NCBI GenBank assembly: GCA_963751105.1
Contig: CAVVTG010000002.1
Location: forward strand, 1,426,001-1,490,000
DNA length: 64,000 nt
From: JACVRW01 sp963751105
Lineage (GTDB): Bacteria > Actinomycetota > Thermoleophilia > Solirubrobacterales > Thermoleophilaceae
Direction: 5' to 3'
In this document: piece by piece, positions 41,229 through 49,699 of the stretch
How positions within the stretch are numbered: position 1 is the first letter of the stretch
How the letters are laid out: every line of letters starts with the position of its first letter
Made by a program: the position numbers and the translations under genes
The notes under the pieces: generated by a model
Told to the model about the DNA's origin: nothing
Seen by the model: the letters and a program-made list of their open reading frames with translations, nothing else
Database searches by the model: none

Positions 41229-41299
41229 AGCAGCTTCCTGGCCGCGTGTACAAGCGGCGCCGGTAAATCCTGTACCGGGGGCGAATGACCCCGGCTGCC

Positions 41300-41317
41300 G
41301 CGGATCGGACGATCCGC
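41300..41317. promoter_or_regulatory. 18-bp inverted repeat directly before amtB
   Basis: GCGGATCG (41300-41307), a 2-base spacer GA and CGATCCGC (41310-41317) form a perfect inverted repeat ending 2 bases before ATG 41320. It occupies the place of the ribosome binding site, which I cannot otherwise see. It could be a nitrogen-regulator operator or an RNA hairpin that limits translation. Confidence 0.5.
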
Positions 41318-41319
41318 AC

Positions 41320-42690
41320 ATGGAACCCACTCTCAACGACGCGCTAGGCCGGATCGACACGCTCTGGGTCCTGGTGGCCGGCATCCTCGTCTTCTTCATG
41401 CAGGCCGGCTTCCTGCTCCTGGAGGTCGGCTTCTCGCGCATGAAGAACGCCGGCACGGTGGTGGCCAAGGTGATCGCCAACCTGTCGATCGCGGCGCTCT
41501 GCTACTGGGCCGTCGGCTTCGCGCTCGCCTTCGGCGGCGCCGGCTGGTTCGCCGGAGACCAGGGCTTCTTCCTCGACACCCAGGCTCAGTCGGCCTTCCC
41601 GGCCATGGAGTTCTCCACCGCCGCGGTGCCGGCCAAGTTCTTCTTCCAGTTCGCGTTCTGCGCCGTGTCGCTGGCGATCGTGTGGGGCACGACGCTCGAG
41701 CGCATCAAGTTCGGCGCCTACCTGATCTACGCGGTGGTGTTCAGCTCGCTGATCTACCCCATCATCAGCCACTGGATCTTCGGTGGCGGCTGGCTGCAGG
41801 CCAACTTCGGCATGCAGGACTTCGCCGGGTCCACCGTGATCCACCTGATCGGCGCCACCGGCGCGCTCGCCGCGCTGCTGCTGCTGGGCCCGCGCCAGGG
41901 CAAGTTCGGCCGCGACGGCGAGCCCAACGTCATTCCCGGCCACTCGATGCCGCTCGTAGGGCTGGGCGTGCTGATCCTGTTCGTCGGCTGGTTCGGCTTC
42001 AACGCCGGCTCCACGCTCGGCGTGGCCGACGGCCGTTTCGCGGAGGTGGCGATCGTCACCGTGATCGGCGCCGCCGGGGGCGTGCTGGGCGCGATGGCGG
42101 CCAGCTATGCCAAGACGCGGACCTTCGACATCGGCATGACCGGCAACGGCGTGATCGCCGGCCTGGTGGGCATCACCGCGCCGTCCGGCTACGTGGAGTA
42201 CTGGGCCGCCCTGCCCATCGGCCTGGTGGCCGGGGTGCTGGTGGTGGTGTGCATCATCGCCATCGACAAGGTGCTCGACGACCCGATCGGCGCCCTCTCC
42301 GCCCACGGCGTGGCCGGTGTGTGGGGAACGCTGGCCTGCGGGCTGTTCACGGCGCCCCGGCTGGCCGAGTACAACGCGATCGGCGAGGGCGGCCTGTGGT
42401 ACACCGGGTCGTTCGAGCAGCTCGGGGTCCAGGCGCTCGGCGTGGCGGCGGCCTTCGCCACCGTCTTCGTGGTCTCCTACCTCGTCTTCTACGCGATCAG
42501 GTCCGTCTACGGCCTGCGCGTGAGCGAGGAGCACGAGCGGCGCGGCCTCGACATCGTCGAGCACGGCATGTGGGGCTATCCGGAGCAGTTCATGCCGGTG
42601 CCAGGATCCGAGTACCACCCGCCGAACACCCCGGGTGCACGGGCGGGCGCGCTGGCGGCCGCCATGTCGGCACGGACCCAGGAGAGCTGA
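41320..42690 (+). CDS. amtB: Ammonium transporter AmtB
   Basis: The 456-residue protein is an Amt/MEP/Rh-family ammonium channel with about 11 membrane helices. It has FFMQAGFLLLEVGFSRMKNA (conserved near the first helix) and the family signature through IHLIGATGALAALLLLGP. The pore His and twin-His motifs are represented by STVIHLIGA and LSAHGVAGVWGTLACGLFT, plus WFGFNAGSTLGVADG. It passes NH4+/NH3. A PII gene follows 5 bp downstream, the standard amtB-glnK operon in which PII plugs the channel under nitrogen excess. ATG 41320 is chosen because homology starts immediately. Confidence 0.95.
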   Translation: MEPTLNDALGRIDTLWVLVAGILVFFMQAGFLLLEVGFSRMKNAGTVVAKVIANLSIAALCYWAVGFALAFGGAGWFAGDQGFFLDTQAQSAFPAMEFSTAAVPAKFFFQFAFCAVSLAIVWGTTLERIKFGAYLIYAVVFSSLIYPIISHWIFGGGWLQANFGMQDFAGSTVIHLIGATGALAALLLLGPRQGKFGRDGEPNVIPGHSMPLVGLGVLILFVGWFGFNAGSTLGVADGRFAEVAIVTVIGAAGGVLGAMAASYAKTRTFDIGMTGNGVIAGLVGITAPSGYVEYWAALPIGLVAGVLVVVCIIAIDKVLDDPIGALSAHGVAGVWGTLACGLFTAPRLAEYNAIGEGGLWYTGSFEQLGVQALGVAAAFATVFVVSYLVFYAIRSVYGLRVSEEHERRGLDIVEHGMWGYPEQFMPVPGSEYHPPNTPGARAGALAAAMSARTQES

Positions 42691-42695
42691 GGCAG

Positions 42696-43064
42696 ATGAA
42701 GAAGATCGAAGCGATCATCCGGCCCGAGCGCCTGCAGCACGTGCAGGACGCGCTCGACTCGCTGGGGGTGTCCGGCCTGACGGTGAGCGACGTGGTGGGC
42801 TGCGGGCGCCAGAAGGGCTACACCGAGTCCTACCGCGGCACGCGGGCGAACATCTCGCTCCTGCCCAAGATCAAGGTCGAGTCGGTCGTGCCGGCCGAGC
42901 TCGCCGGGGACGTCGTGGACGCCATCGTCGGGGCGGCTCGCACCGGCGAGATCGGCGACGGCCGCGTGTTCGTCTCCGACGTCTCCCAGGCGGTGCGGAT
43001 CCGCACGGGTGAGACGGGCGAGGACACGGTCCGACACGAGGTGGCGGAGGGCTGGGGCCACTGA
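42696..43064 (+). CDS. glnK: PII nitrogen regulatory protein (GlnK-like) without Tyr51
   Basis: The 122-residue PII protein starts MKKIEAIIRPERLQHVQDAL. It has the base-of-T-loop GRQKGYTESYRG, the conserved SLLPKIKVESVVP and the C-terminal signature TGEIGDGRVFVSDVSQAVRI. PII trimers bind ATP/ADP and 2-oxoglutarate and gate AmtB. The T-loop reads YRGTRANIS, so position 51, which is Tyr in enterobacterial and actinobacterial GlnK and is uridylylated or adenylylated, is Ala; position 49 is Thr and position 46 is Tyr. Classical GlnD modification is therefore unlikely, and no glnD follows. It probably signals by effector binding alone. Confidence 0.93.
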   Translation: MKKIEAIIRPERLQHVQDALDSLGVSGLTVSDVVGCGRQKGYTESYRGTRANISLLPKIKVESVVPAELAGDVVDAIVGAARTGEIGDGRVFVSDVSQAVRIRTGETGEDTVRHEVAEGWGH

Positions 43065-43067
43065 GCT

Positions 43068-43082
43068 CGCCGCCGGGCGGCG
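43068..43082. terminator. GC-rich hairpin between convergent genes
   Basis: CGCCGCC (43068-43074) and GGCGGCG (43076-43082) are complementary, giving at least a 5-bp stem with a 5-base loop in the 18-bp gap between the glnK stop and the histidine-kinase stop. There is no T tract. It could end transcription from both sides, but GC-rich chance complementarity is possible. Confidence 0.3.
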
Positions 43083-44891
43083 TCAGTGGGCCAGGTCCTG
43101 CGGGGCCTCGCCGAGAAGCCGCTCGCGGGCGAGCGCGGGCCAGCGCAGCGCCTTGATGCCGACGCCCAGCGCGCTGCCCAGGATGGGCCAGACCGGCCAG
43201 AAGTAGCTGCCGTCCGCGGCCAGCCAGATGCCGACCAGGAAGAGGTTGATGATCGCGAGCCAGCCGGCATCGAGGCGCAGGGCGCGGCGATGCCGGGCGG
43301 CGCGGATCTCGGCCGTCCGGTCGCCCGTGGGCGACAGATCGGACTCGCGCAGGGGGCGGCCGCCCAGCACCCACCAGGCGTCGAGCCCGGCGAGCAGGCT
43401 GAGCCCCAGCAGCGGCCAGACCGGCCAGTCGTTGGGGGCGCCCGTGAGTGCCCACACGGCCACGATGGTCGCGGCCACGCCGCCGAGCACCCCGAGCCGG
43501 ATCCAGAGGCCGCTGCGCCGCCGCGCCTGGTGCACATCGGCCCGCGCGTCATCGAGGACGGCCGGCATCGCCGGCGGCACGACGGCTTCGAGCTCGCCGG
43601 CCGGCACGTCCAGCGGTATCGCGGCGGTCACCCGGGTGCCCTGTCCGATCGGGCTGTCCACCTCGAGCGTGCCGGCCAGGGCGCCCACGCGGTCGCGCAG
43701 GCCCTGGAGCCCGGACCCGTCCAGGGCGGCGCCGCCGGCGCCGTCGTCCACCACGCTCACGGTGAGGCAGCCGTCCTCCTCGCGCACGGTGACCGTGGCG
43801 GTGGTGGCCTCGGCGTGCTTGTCCACGTTGGCCAGGCATTCGGACACCACGAAGTAGGCCGCGGCCTCCACCTGGTCGGGATGGCGGTCGCGCGGCGCCT
43901 CGCCCACCTCCACCGGCACCGAGGCGCGTGAGGCCAGGTCCTCGAGCGCGGCCGCCAGCCCGCGGTTCGTGAGGATCGCGGGGTGGATCCCCCGAGCCAG
44001 GTCGCGCAGCTCGGCCAGCGCCAGTCCGGCCTCGTCACCGGCGTTCTTGATCAGCTCGACGGCCTCGGGGTCGCCTGACTGGGCGCGACCCTCGGCCATG
44101 CGCAGCGTCAGAGCCAGCGCCACCAGGCGCTGCTGCGCGCCGTCGTGGAGGTCGCGCTCGATGCGCCGCCGCTCGGCGTCGCCGGCGGCGATGATGCGCG
44201 AGCGCGCGTCCTCGAGATCGGACACCTGCGCCGTGAGCTCCGGATCCGAGGCGCTGCCCAGGAGCAGTGCGGCGAGCATCCCGTAGAGGCGTCCGAGCGC
44301 GCCCAGCGCCGGGATGCCCACCATCAGCAGGACCACGCCCAGGGGGACCAGCGCGATGGCCTCGCCCAGGGTGTCGACGGTGATGATCCCGATCTGCAGC
44401 CCGTCGGGCACCGCCCAGTACCAGGCGGGTGCGAACAGGGTCGCGGCGATCGCTCCGAGCACCGTCGCGGCGATGGCGAAGGAGATGATGCCCAGCCCCA
44501 GCTGGAACATCAGGAACAGCAGGTCCTTCCAGGTGGCCGGATCGCCCAGGCGCGACTGCAGGCGCCGCAGCAGCCCGCCGGGCGGGGCGGCGCGATAGGG
44601 GCTGTCGATCTGCACGCCCGTGAGGGCGCCGATCAGCCGCCGCTCGAGCTGCGCCAGCCAGCGCCAGGCGTACAGCGCCCCGATCAGCACCGGGATCCCG
44701 ATGAGCGTGATGACCGTGCCGAAGCCGACGCTGAGGGAGGTCACCAGGAAGGTGAACTCGACGATGCCGAGCGGCAGCGCGATCAGCAGGTAGGCGATCC
44801 GCCGGTAGGTCAGCGGATCGAGCAGTGCTCTCAACAGGACGTTGATGGAACGGAGGCTACGACGCTCGCCACACGGCGTCGATACGGGCAC
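43083..44891 (-). CDS. NarL-class sensor histidine kinase (orphan)
   Basis: The frame encodes 602 residues with an N-terminal membrane sensor of the actinobacterial type (TYRRIAYLLIALPLGIVEFT, GFGTVITLIGIPVLIGALYA, further helices to about residue 215). The HisKA_3 phosphoacceptor is AERRRIERDLHDGAQQRL. The ATPase has ECLANVDKHAEAT (N box), VVDDGAGGAALDGSGLQGLR (G box) and GTRVTAAIPL. A C-terminal pair of 2TM-type hydrophobic domains follows (WPVWPLLGLSLLAGLDAW and WPVWPILGSALGVGIKALRW). No response regulator lies nearby. ATG 44891 is the outermost start; TTG 44834 may be real because the first ~19 residues are not family-like. Confidence 0.85.
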   Translation of the reverse strand: MPVSTPCGERRSLRSINVLLRALLDPLTYRRIAYLLIALPLGIVEFTFLVTSLSVGFGTVITLIGIPVLIGALYAWRWLAQLERRLIGALTGVQIDSPYRAAPPGGLLRRLQSRLGDPATWKDLLFLMFQLGLGIISFAIAATVLGAIAATLFAPAWYWAVPDGLQIGIITVDTLGEAIALVPLGVVLLMVGIPALGALGRLYGMLAALLLGSASDPELTAQVSDLEDARSRIIAAGDAERRRIERDLHDGAQQRLVALALTLRMAEGRAQSGDPEAVELIKNAGDEAGLALAELRDLARGIHPAILTNRGLAAALEDLASRASVPVEVGEAPRDRHPDQVEAAAYFVVSECLANVDKHAEATTATVTVREEDGCLTVSVVDDGAGGAALDGSGLQGLRDRVGALAGTLEVDSPIGQGTRVTAAIPLDVPAGELEAVVPPAMPAVLDDARADVHQARRRSGLWIRLGVLGGVAATIVAVWALTGAPNDWPVWPLLGLSLLAGLDAWWVLGGRPLRESDLSPTGDRTAEIRAARHRRALRLDAGWLAIINLFLVGIWLAADGSYFWPVWPILGSALGVGIKALRWPALARERLLGEAPQDLAH

Positions 44892-44907
44892 CCGTACCCT
44901 TCCCGGG

Positions 44908-46588
44908 GTGACGCTTCGAGCGCTGCTCGCCGGGCTCGCCGTGCTGCTGGTGTCCGCCGTGCCGGCCGCGGCGGCCGAGCCGCGTGGGACGCTCGACTAC
45001 CAGCGCGTCTTCGACACGTCTCGCGGCGTGTACGTGGAGGGCTCGGTCTCATACGTCGAGGTCCGCGACAGTGCCGGCCGCGTGGTGCTCGCGCGGAAGT
45101 CCGGGCCGGTGGTCCGCTTCCGGGTCAGGGCTCCGCTGCCCGGGGGCCGCTACCGGGTGACCAGCTTCGAGCGACCCTGCGAGGGCACATGCGCGGTGCT
45201 CGATCCGCCGGCGGGGGCCTGCTCGCGACGCGTCCAGGTGCTGGCCCATGGTCGCACCGCGGTACGCGTGACCGCGCGCGCCGGGCGGCCGTGCACGATG
45301 AGGGCGAAGGCGAGGCCCGAGCTGTTTCCACCGGCTGCCCGGATCGCCGCGGTCCGGCGCTTCCTGCGCTCGCGCGACGGCATCGAGTCATGGGCCCTGC
45401 TGGACTCGCACGGCAGGGCCCACGGTGTGGCCCCCCGCCGCGACTACGTGTCGGCCAGCGTGGTCAAGGCGATGCTGCTCGTGGCCTATCTGCGCAAGAT
45501 CGGCAACCGCGCGCCCAACCGCGTCGAGCGGACCACCCTGGGGCCGATGATCACCGTCTCGGACAACCGCAGGGCGAGCGCGGTCTACGCCCAGGTCGGC
45601 GGCGGCGCCCTGCGCGCGCTGGCGAAGCGGGCGGGAATGCGGCGCTTCGTGGACGTGGGCTACTGGACCGGCGCGCGCATCAACGCGCTCGACCAGGCTC
45701 GCTTCTTCCGCGTCTTCGACCGCCTGACGCCTCCTCGCTCCCGCGGCTATGCGCGCTCAGCTGCTGTCGTCGATCGTCCGCTACCAGCGCTGGGGCTTCT
45801 CGCGCTTCTCCCTGGCCGCCGGCTTCGACACCTTCTTCAAGGGCGGCTGGCGCGGAACCTCGCGCGGCAGCCTGGTGCACGAGGCGGCGCTGTTCGAGCG
45901 CGGCCCGCTGCGTGTCTCCATGGCGGTCTTGACCGACGGCAACCCGTCCCACGGCTACGGCACGGCCACGCTCCGGGGGGTGGCGCAGCGGATCTTCGGC
46001 GGCTCTGCCGAGTCGGCCGGAGCCGGGGCCGGGGTGCGTGGCCTGGTCGACGTGCACCGCTACGGACCGGGCATCGAAGTGGACCTCGTCTACCGGACGC
46101 GCGACAACGTCACAGGCCGCCCGCTGCCCGGCTACTGCGAGAACCGGGCGCTGCTGCTCGAGCGCCCCGCCCGAGACCTGGGCCGGGTCCAGCGCCACCT
46201 GCGCCGCCGCGGGCTCGGCCTTCTGGTGCTCGACGCCTACCGCCCGGCCCGCGCCTCTCGCGCACTCGTGCGCTGGGCGCAGCGCAGCGGTCGCCCCGAG
46301 CTGGTGGGCACATACATCGCCCGGCGCAGCCGCCACAACACCGGCACGGCGGTGGATCTGACCCTGGTGCGACTCAGCGACGGCCGACGGCTCGACATGG
46401 GCACCGGCTACGACGACCTCAGCTCGCGGGCCCACACCGGCAACGCCGCCGGCCGCGCCCTGCGCAACCGACTCACGCTGAAGCGGGCCATGGAGCGCTT
46501 CGGCTACCGCGCCTACTGGCGCGAGTGGTGGCACTTCGAGCACCGCGAGCAGTCGAACGCCTATCTCGATCTGCCGCTCGGGTGCTAA
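44908..46588 (+). pseudogene. Beta-lactamase-like/VanX-type dipeptidase fusion, split by a +1 frameshift
   Basis: The two-domain secreted enzyme is interrupted once. From GTG 44908 there is a signal peptide (VTLRALLAGLAVLLVSAVPA), a beta-sandwich linker and a serine beta-lactamase domain with SxxK as SVVK (184-187) and SDN (218-220). The third motif, FKGGWRGT (equivalent to KTG), lies in the next frame. Moving +1 after Arg283 (skipping the T at 45757) joins GYAR to QLLSSIVRYQRWGF and restores the domain. It continues into an M15D dipeptidase with SRHNTGTAVDLTL and EWWHFEHRE. A sequencing error, a recent mutation or programmed shifting could explain it. The intact protein would act on D-Ala-containing peptidoglycan. 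Confidence 0.7.
45749..46588 (+). CDS. D-Ala-D-Ala dipeptidase (VanX/M15D) domain in the downstream frame
   Basis: This is the second frame of the split gene, open from ATG 45749 and encoding 279 residues. Residues 1-90 are the end of the beta-lactamase-like domain (RYQRWGFSRFSLAAGFDTFF, KGGWRGTSRG). Residues ~100-279 are a VanX-type zinc dipeptidase: GLVDVHRYGPGIEVDLVYRT, LLVLDAYRPARASRALVRWA, zinc ligands in SRHNTGTAVDLTL and EWWHFE. VanX-like enzymes cleave D-Ala-D-Ala; outside vancomycin clusters they recycle wall peptides. If translated alone from ATG 45749 it would lack an export signal, which argues that it belongs to the upstream frame. Confidence 0.72.
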   Translation: MRAQLLSSIVRYQRWGFSRFSLAAGFDTFFKGGWRGTSRGSLVHEAALFERGPLRVSMAVLTDGNPSHGYGTATLRGVAQRIFGGSAESAGAGAGVRGLVDVHRYGPGIEVDLVYRTRDNVTGRPLPGYCENRALLLERPARDLGRVQRHLRRRGLGLLVLDAYRPARASRALVRWAQRSGRPELVGTYIARRSRHNTGTAVDLTLVRLSDGRRLDMGTGYDDLSSRAHTGNAAGRALRNRLTLKRAMERFGYRAYWREWWHFEHREQSNAYLDLPLGC

Positions 46589-46899
46589 TTGCCCACGGCC
46601 TCCTTCAAGTCGCCGGCGAAGGTGCGGTAGTCGTAGATCGGTAGCACCTCGGTCTTCACCGAGCCGCCCATCTCCTGGACGATCGGCAGCCCCGCCAGCG
46701 CGCGGTCCACGCTCTCAGCATCGGGAAGATCGAGGATCCCGATCACCACCCGTTGCCCGGACACCTTCCACAGGTGTGGGACCGCGCCGGCGTCCATCGC
46801 GCCCAGCGCGGCGTCGGCCTCCCGGTCCCAGATCTCCAGCAACTTCTGGTTGGCCATGTCCTCGGGTTGGTGGATCTCGAAGCGAATGTGAAACAGCAT
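46585..46899 (-). CDS. Muconolactone delta-isomerase-like protein
   Basis: The 104-residue ferredoxin-like alpha+beta protein is similar to muconolactone isomerase (CatC). It has MLFHIRFEIHQPEDMANQKL, the strand VVIGILDLPDAESVDRALAG, and LPIYDYRTFAGDL. Family members isomerise muconolactone in catechol degradation, but no other cat genes are here, so the family name may overstate the function. It follows the VOC gene by 8 bp in the same direction and overlaps the dipeptidase stop convergently by 4 bp. The acidic and His residues expected in the CatC active site cannot be assigned with confidence. Confidence 0.75.
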   Translation of the reverse strand: MLFHIRFEIHQPEDMANQKLLEIWDREADAALGAMDAGAVPHLWKVSGQRVVIGILDLPDAESVDRALAGLPIVQEMGGSVKTEVLPIYDYRTFAGDLKEAVGN

Positions 46900-46907
46900 G
46901 CTCTCTC

Positions 46908-47309
46908 CTAGTCCTCAGGGTCCTGGGGCGTCGCGAACGCGCCGTCGATCAGCTCGATCCGGTAGCCGTCCGGATCGGTCACGAAGGCAATTCGAATCTC
47001 CTCCCGGCCGCCTGGATGGTACGGCGGCTTCTCGGGTTCTATCCCGCTGGAGGCCAGCGACGCAAGCAGCTCGTCGAGATCGTCCACCTCGAGCGCTATG
47101 TGGCCGTAGCCCTCACCCAGGTGGTAGGGCTCGGCTCGGCCTTCGTTGACGGTCAGCTCGAGCGTGTCGCCGTCGTCCGGCAGGCCGAGGTAGACGTTGT
47201 AGGCGCCCTCGAACTGGAGCCTCCCGCGCTCCTCGTAGCCGAGAGCCTCGTAGAAGCGGCGTGAGGCCGCGATGTCACGGACGCGGATGTTGGTGTGCAC
47301 GTGGCGCAT
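46908..47309 (-). CDS. Lactoylglutathione lyase-like VOC protein
   Basis: The 133-residue VOC protein is closest in look to glyoxalase I. It has MRHVHTNIRVRDIAASRRFY with the first metal His in VHTNI, EERGRLQFEGAYNVYLGLPD, TLELTVNEGRAEPYHLGEGY, a GHIALEVDDL second-half His and the closing FVTDPDGYRIELID with Glu. The four positions His, Glu, His and Glu are present, so metal binding is likely. In Actinobacteria the thiol partner would be mycothiol rather than glutathione. ATG 47309 is divergent from nadE, with 15 bp between the starts. Confidence 0.85.
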   Translation of the reverse strand: MRHVHTNIRVRDIAASRRFYEALGYEERGRLQFEGAYNVYLGLPDDGDTLELTVNEGRAEPYHLGEGYGHIALEVDDLDELLASLASSGIEPEKPPYHPGGREEIRIAFVTDPDGYRIELIDGAFATPQDPED

Positions 47310-47324
47310 CGCGATAATGCTTCC

Positions 47325-49301
47325 ATGCCTCGCGAACAGGAGCTGCTGCGCGTCGCCCTCGCCCAGATCAATCCGGTGGTCGGCGACGTGGAGGGAAACG
47401 CCCGCCGCGTCAGCGACTGCACGAGCGCCGCCCGCGACGGCGGAGCGGCCCTGGTCGTCTTCCCCGAGCTCACGCTGTCGGGCTACCCACCGGAGGATCT
47501 GCTGCTGAAGACCGGGTTCCTCGACGCCGTGGAGAGCACGCTCGAGGAGCTGGCGCGCCAGACCGAGGGCATCGTGGCGGTGGTGGGCTTCCCGGAGCGC
47601 GCGGAGGACGTCTACAACTCGGCCGCTGTGCTGGCCGACGGCGAGGTGGCGGCCGTCTACCGGAAGATGTACCTGCCCAACTACGGAGTCTTCGACGAGC
47701 AGCGCTACTTCCAGTCCGGCGCCGAGGCGGCGATCGTCGAGATCAACGGCATCCCCGTGGGCATCTCGATCTGCGAGGACATCTGGGAGCCCGGTCCGCC
47801 CGCCATGACCGAGGCGCTGGGCGGGGCCCAGGTGATCGTCAACCTGTCGGCCTCGCCCTACCGGGCCGGCTACGGCGCTCACCGGGAGCGGATGCTGATC
47901 CAGCGCGCGGTGGACTACCTCGCCGCCGTGGTGTTCGTGAACACGGTCGGCGGCCAGGACGAGCTGGTCTTCGACGGTCACAGCCTGGCCATCGACCAGG
48001 ACGGCACCGTGCTGAGCCGCGGGCCGCAGTTCGAGGAGAACCTCGGCTTCGCCACCATCGATCCGCGAGAGGTCGTGGCTTCGCGCCTGCGCGACACCCG
48101 CCACCGCGCGAACGTGCGCCGGCAGCGGCGCGCGACGCCCGTGGCCGAGTCGCCGGTGTTCACGCTGGCCAGCGTGAGGGTGGAGTCGGAGGGAGAGATC
48201 GTGGCCGGCCACGTGGCCGAGCCGCTCGGCCCGGAGGCCGAGGTCTACGCCGCGCTGCGCACCGGTCTGCGCGACTACGTCGACAAGAACGGCTTCGACC
48301 GGGTGGTGCTGGCGCTCTCCGGCGGCATCGACTCGGCGCTGGTGGCGCTGGTGGCGGTCGACGCGCTCGGCGCGGAGCGAGTGAGCTGCGTGTCGATGCC
48401 CTCCCCCTACTCCAGCGAGGGCACCCGAGCCGACGCCCAGGCGATCGCCGAGAACCTGGGCGCCGACTTCCGCGAGATCTCGATCGCCGAGGCCATGAAG
48501 GCCTACGACGAGATGCTCGGCGACGCCTTCGCCGGGCGCGAGCCCGACATCACCGAGGAGAACGTCCAGGCACGCATCCGCGGCAACGTCGTCATGGCCC
48601 TGTCGAACAAGTTCGGCTGGCTCGTGCTCACCACCGGCAACAAGTCGGAGATGTCGGTGGGCTACGCGACTCTCTACGGCGACATGGCCGGCGGTTTCGC
48701 CGTGCTCAAGGACGTCTACAAGGGCTGGGTATACCGGCTGGTGCGCTGGCGCAACGACAGCGAAGGCCGCGAGCTGGTGCCGGGGTCGGTGCTCGATCGG
48801 CCCCCGTCGGCGGAGCTGCGATTCGAACAGCGCGACGACGACTCGCTCCCCTCCTACGACCTCCTCGACCGCATTCTCGAGGGCTACATCGAGGAGGACC
48901 TCGACGCCGTGGAGCTGGTGCGGCGCGGCCTGGAGCCCGAGGAGGTCGAGCGCGTGATCAAGATGGTGGACCGCGCCGAGTACAAGCGCCGCCAGGCCCC
49001 TCCCGGAATCAAGATCTCCACCAAGGCCTTCGGGCGCGACCGCCGGCTGCCGATCACGAACCGCTACGTGAGCCGCGCACGGCGCGGGGTGAGGCGCCTC
49101 GGGCTGACGCGGCCGGTGAACCGACCGTGTGACATTCACCATGTATTTCATGCGTCGACGTCACATGGTCGCCTCGGCGCGGCGACCTGGCCCCTTCCCC
49201 AGCCGATCCGACTCCGCTCGAGGACTGAGCAGGACCCGAGCGGAGCGCGTCACTACGACCCGCCTAACGCGCCGGCCGCACCGCCATCGTCACGCGCGTA
49301 G
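47325..49301 (+). CDS. nadE: Glutamine-dependent NAD+ synthetase with C-terminal extension
   Basis: The 658-residue protein combines an N-terminal nitrilase-type glutaminase (Glu48 in VVFPELTLSGYPPEDLL, Lys114 in YRKMYLPNYG, Cys150 in GISICEDIW) with an ammonia-dependent NAD synthetase. The synthetase has the PP-loop SGGIDS (332-337) and TTGNKSEMSVGYATLYGDMA. NadE converts nicotinic acid adenine dinucleotide to NAD+. Family homology ends near residue 581 at RDRRLPITNRY. About 77 further residues (RPCDIHHVFHASTSHGRL and so on) look non-family and overlap the convergent thioesterase by 38 bp. That tail suggests stop-codon loss or a frameshift near the end. ATG 47325 is preferred over ATG 47295. 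Confidence 0.94.
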   Translation: MPREQELLRVALAQINPVVGDVEGNARRVSDCTSAARDGGAALVVFPELTLSGYPPEDLLLKTGFLDAVESTLEELARQTEGIVAVVGFPERAEDVYNSAAVLADGEVAAVYRKMYLPNYGVFDEQRYFQSGAEAAIVEINGIPVGISICEDIWEPGPPAMTEALGGAQVIVNLSASPYRAGYGAHRERMLIQRAVDYLAAVVFVNTVGGQDELVFDGHSLAIDQDGTVLSRGPQFEENLGFATIDPREVVASRLRDTRHRANVRRQRRATPVAESPVFTLASVRVESEGEIVAGHVAEPLGPEAEVYAALRTGLRDYVDKNGFDRVVLALSGGIDSALVALVAVDALGAERVSCVSMPSPYSSEGTRADAQAIAENLGADFREISIAEAMKAYDEMLGDAFAGREPDITEENVQARIRGNVVMALSNKFGWLVLTTGNKSEMSVGYATLYGDMAGGFAVLKDVYKGWVYRLVRWRNDSEGRELVPGSVLDRPPSAELRFEQRDDDSLPSYDLLDRILEGYIEEDLDAVELVRRGLEPEEVERVIKMVDRAEYKRRQAPPGIKISTKAFGRDRRLPITNRYVSRARRGVRRLGLTRPVNRPCDIHHVFHASTSHGRLGAATWPLPQPIRLRSRTEQDPSGARHYDPPNAPAAPPSSRA

Positions 49302-49668
49302 CGGCGCACAGCCGTCCGTCGTCGTCGGTGAAGCTCACGTCCCAGACCCAGGTGGTGCGCCCGCGGTGGAGGGGCACGCCCGAAGCGTGGACGGTGCCCG
49401 CGGTGGCCGGGCGCATGAAGGTGGTGTGGTTGGACTGGCCGACGGCGAAGTTGCCGTCGTCCGCCACAGCGAGGGCCGTGGTGGCCGAGACCATCGACTC
49501 GGCCAGCGCCGCGTAGGCGCCCCCGTGCACCAGCCCCAGCGGCTGCCTGACCCGGTCCTCCACCGAGAAGCGCGCGCGGCAGCCATCCGGAGTGGCCTCG
49601 AGCAACTCGAAGCCGAGAACGTCGTCCAGGGTGCCCTCGGCCGGGTAGCTGCCAGCAGGCGATTCCAT
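49264..49668 (-). CDS. PaaI-type hotdog-fold thioesterase
   Basis: The hotdog thioesterase has the active-site segment GLVHGGAYAALAESM, in which Gly-Gly and the Glu in LAES are conserved, and the second half QSNHTTFMRPATAGTVHASG. The PaaI/YdiI group hydrolyses acyl-CoA, including aromatic acyl-CoA. ATG 49668 (MESPAGSYPAEG, 134 residues) avoids overlap with the divergent gene; an upstream GTG at 49680 or ATG at 49707 is possible. It converges with nadE, whose extended tail overlaps this gene's end. The substrate is unknown. Confidence 0.85.
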   Translation of the reverse strand: MESPAGSYPAEGTLDDVLGFELLEATPDGCRARFSVEDRVRQPLGLVHGGAYAALAESMVSATTALAVADDGNFAVGQSNHTTFMRPATAGTVHASGVPLHRGRTTWVWDVSFTDDDGRLCAATRVTMAVRPAR

Positions 49669-49699
49669 CGAGGCGGGCACACTACAGTTCGGCCCGTCC

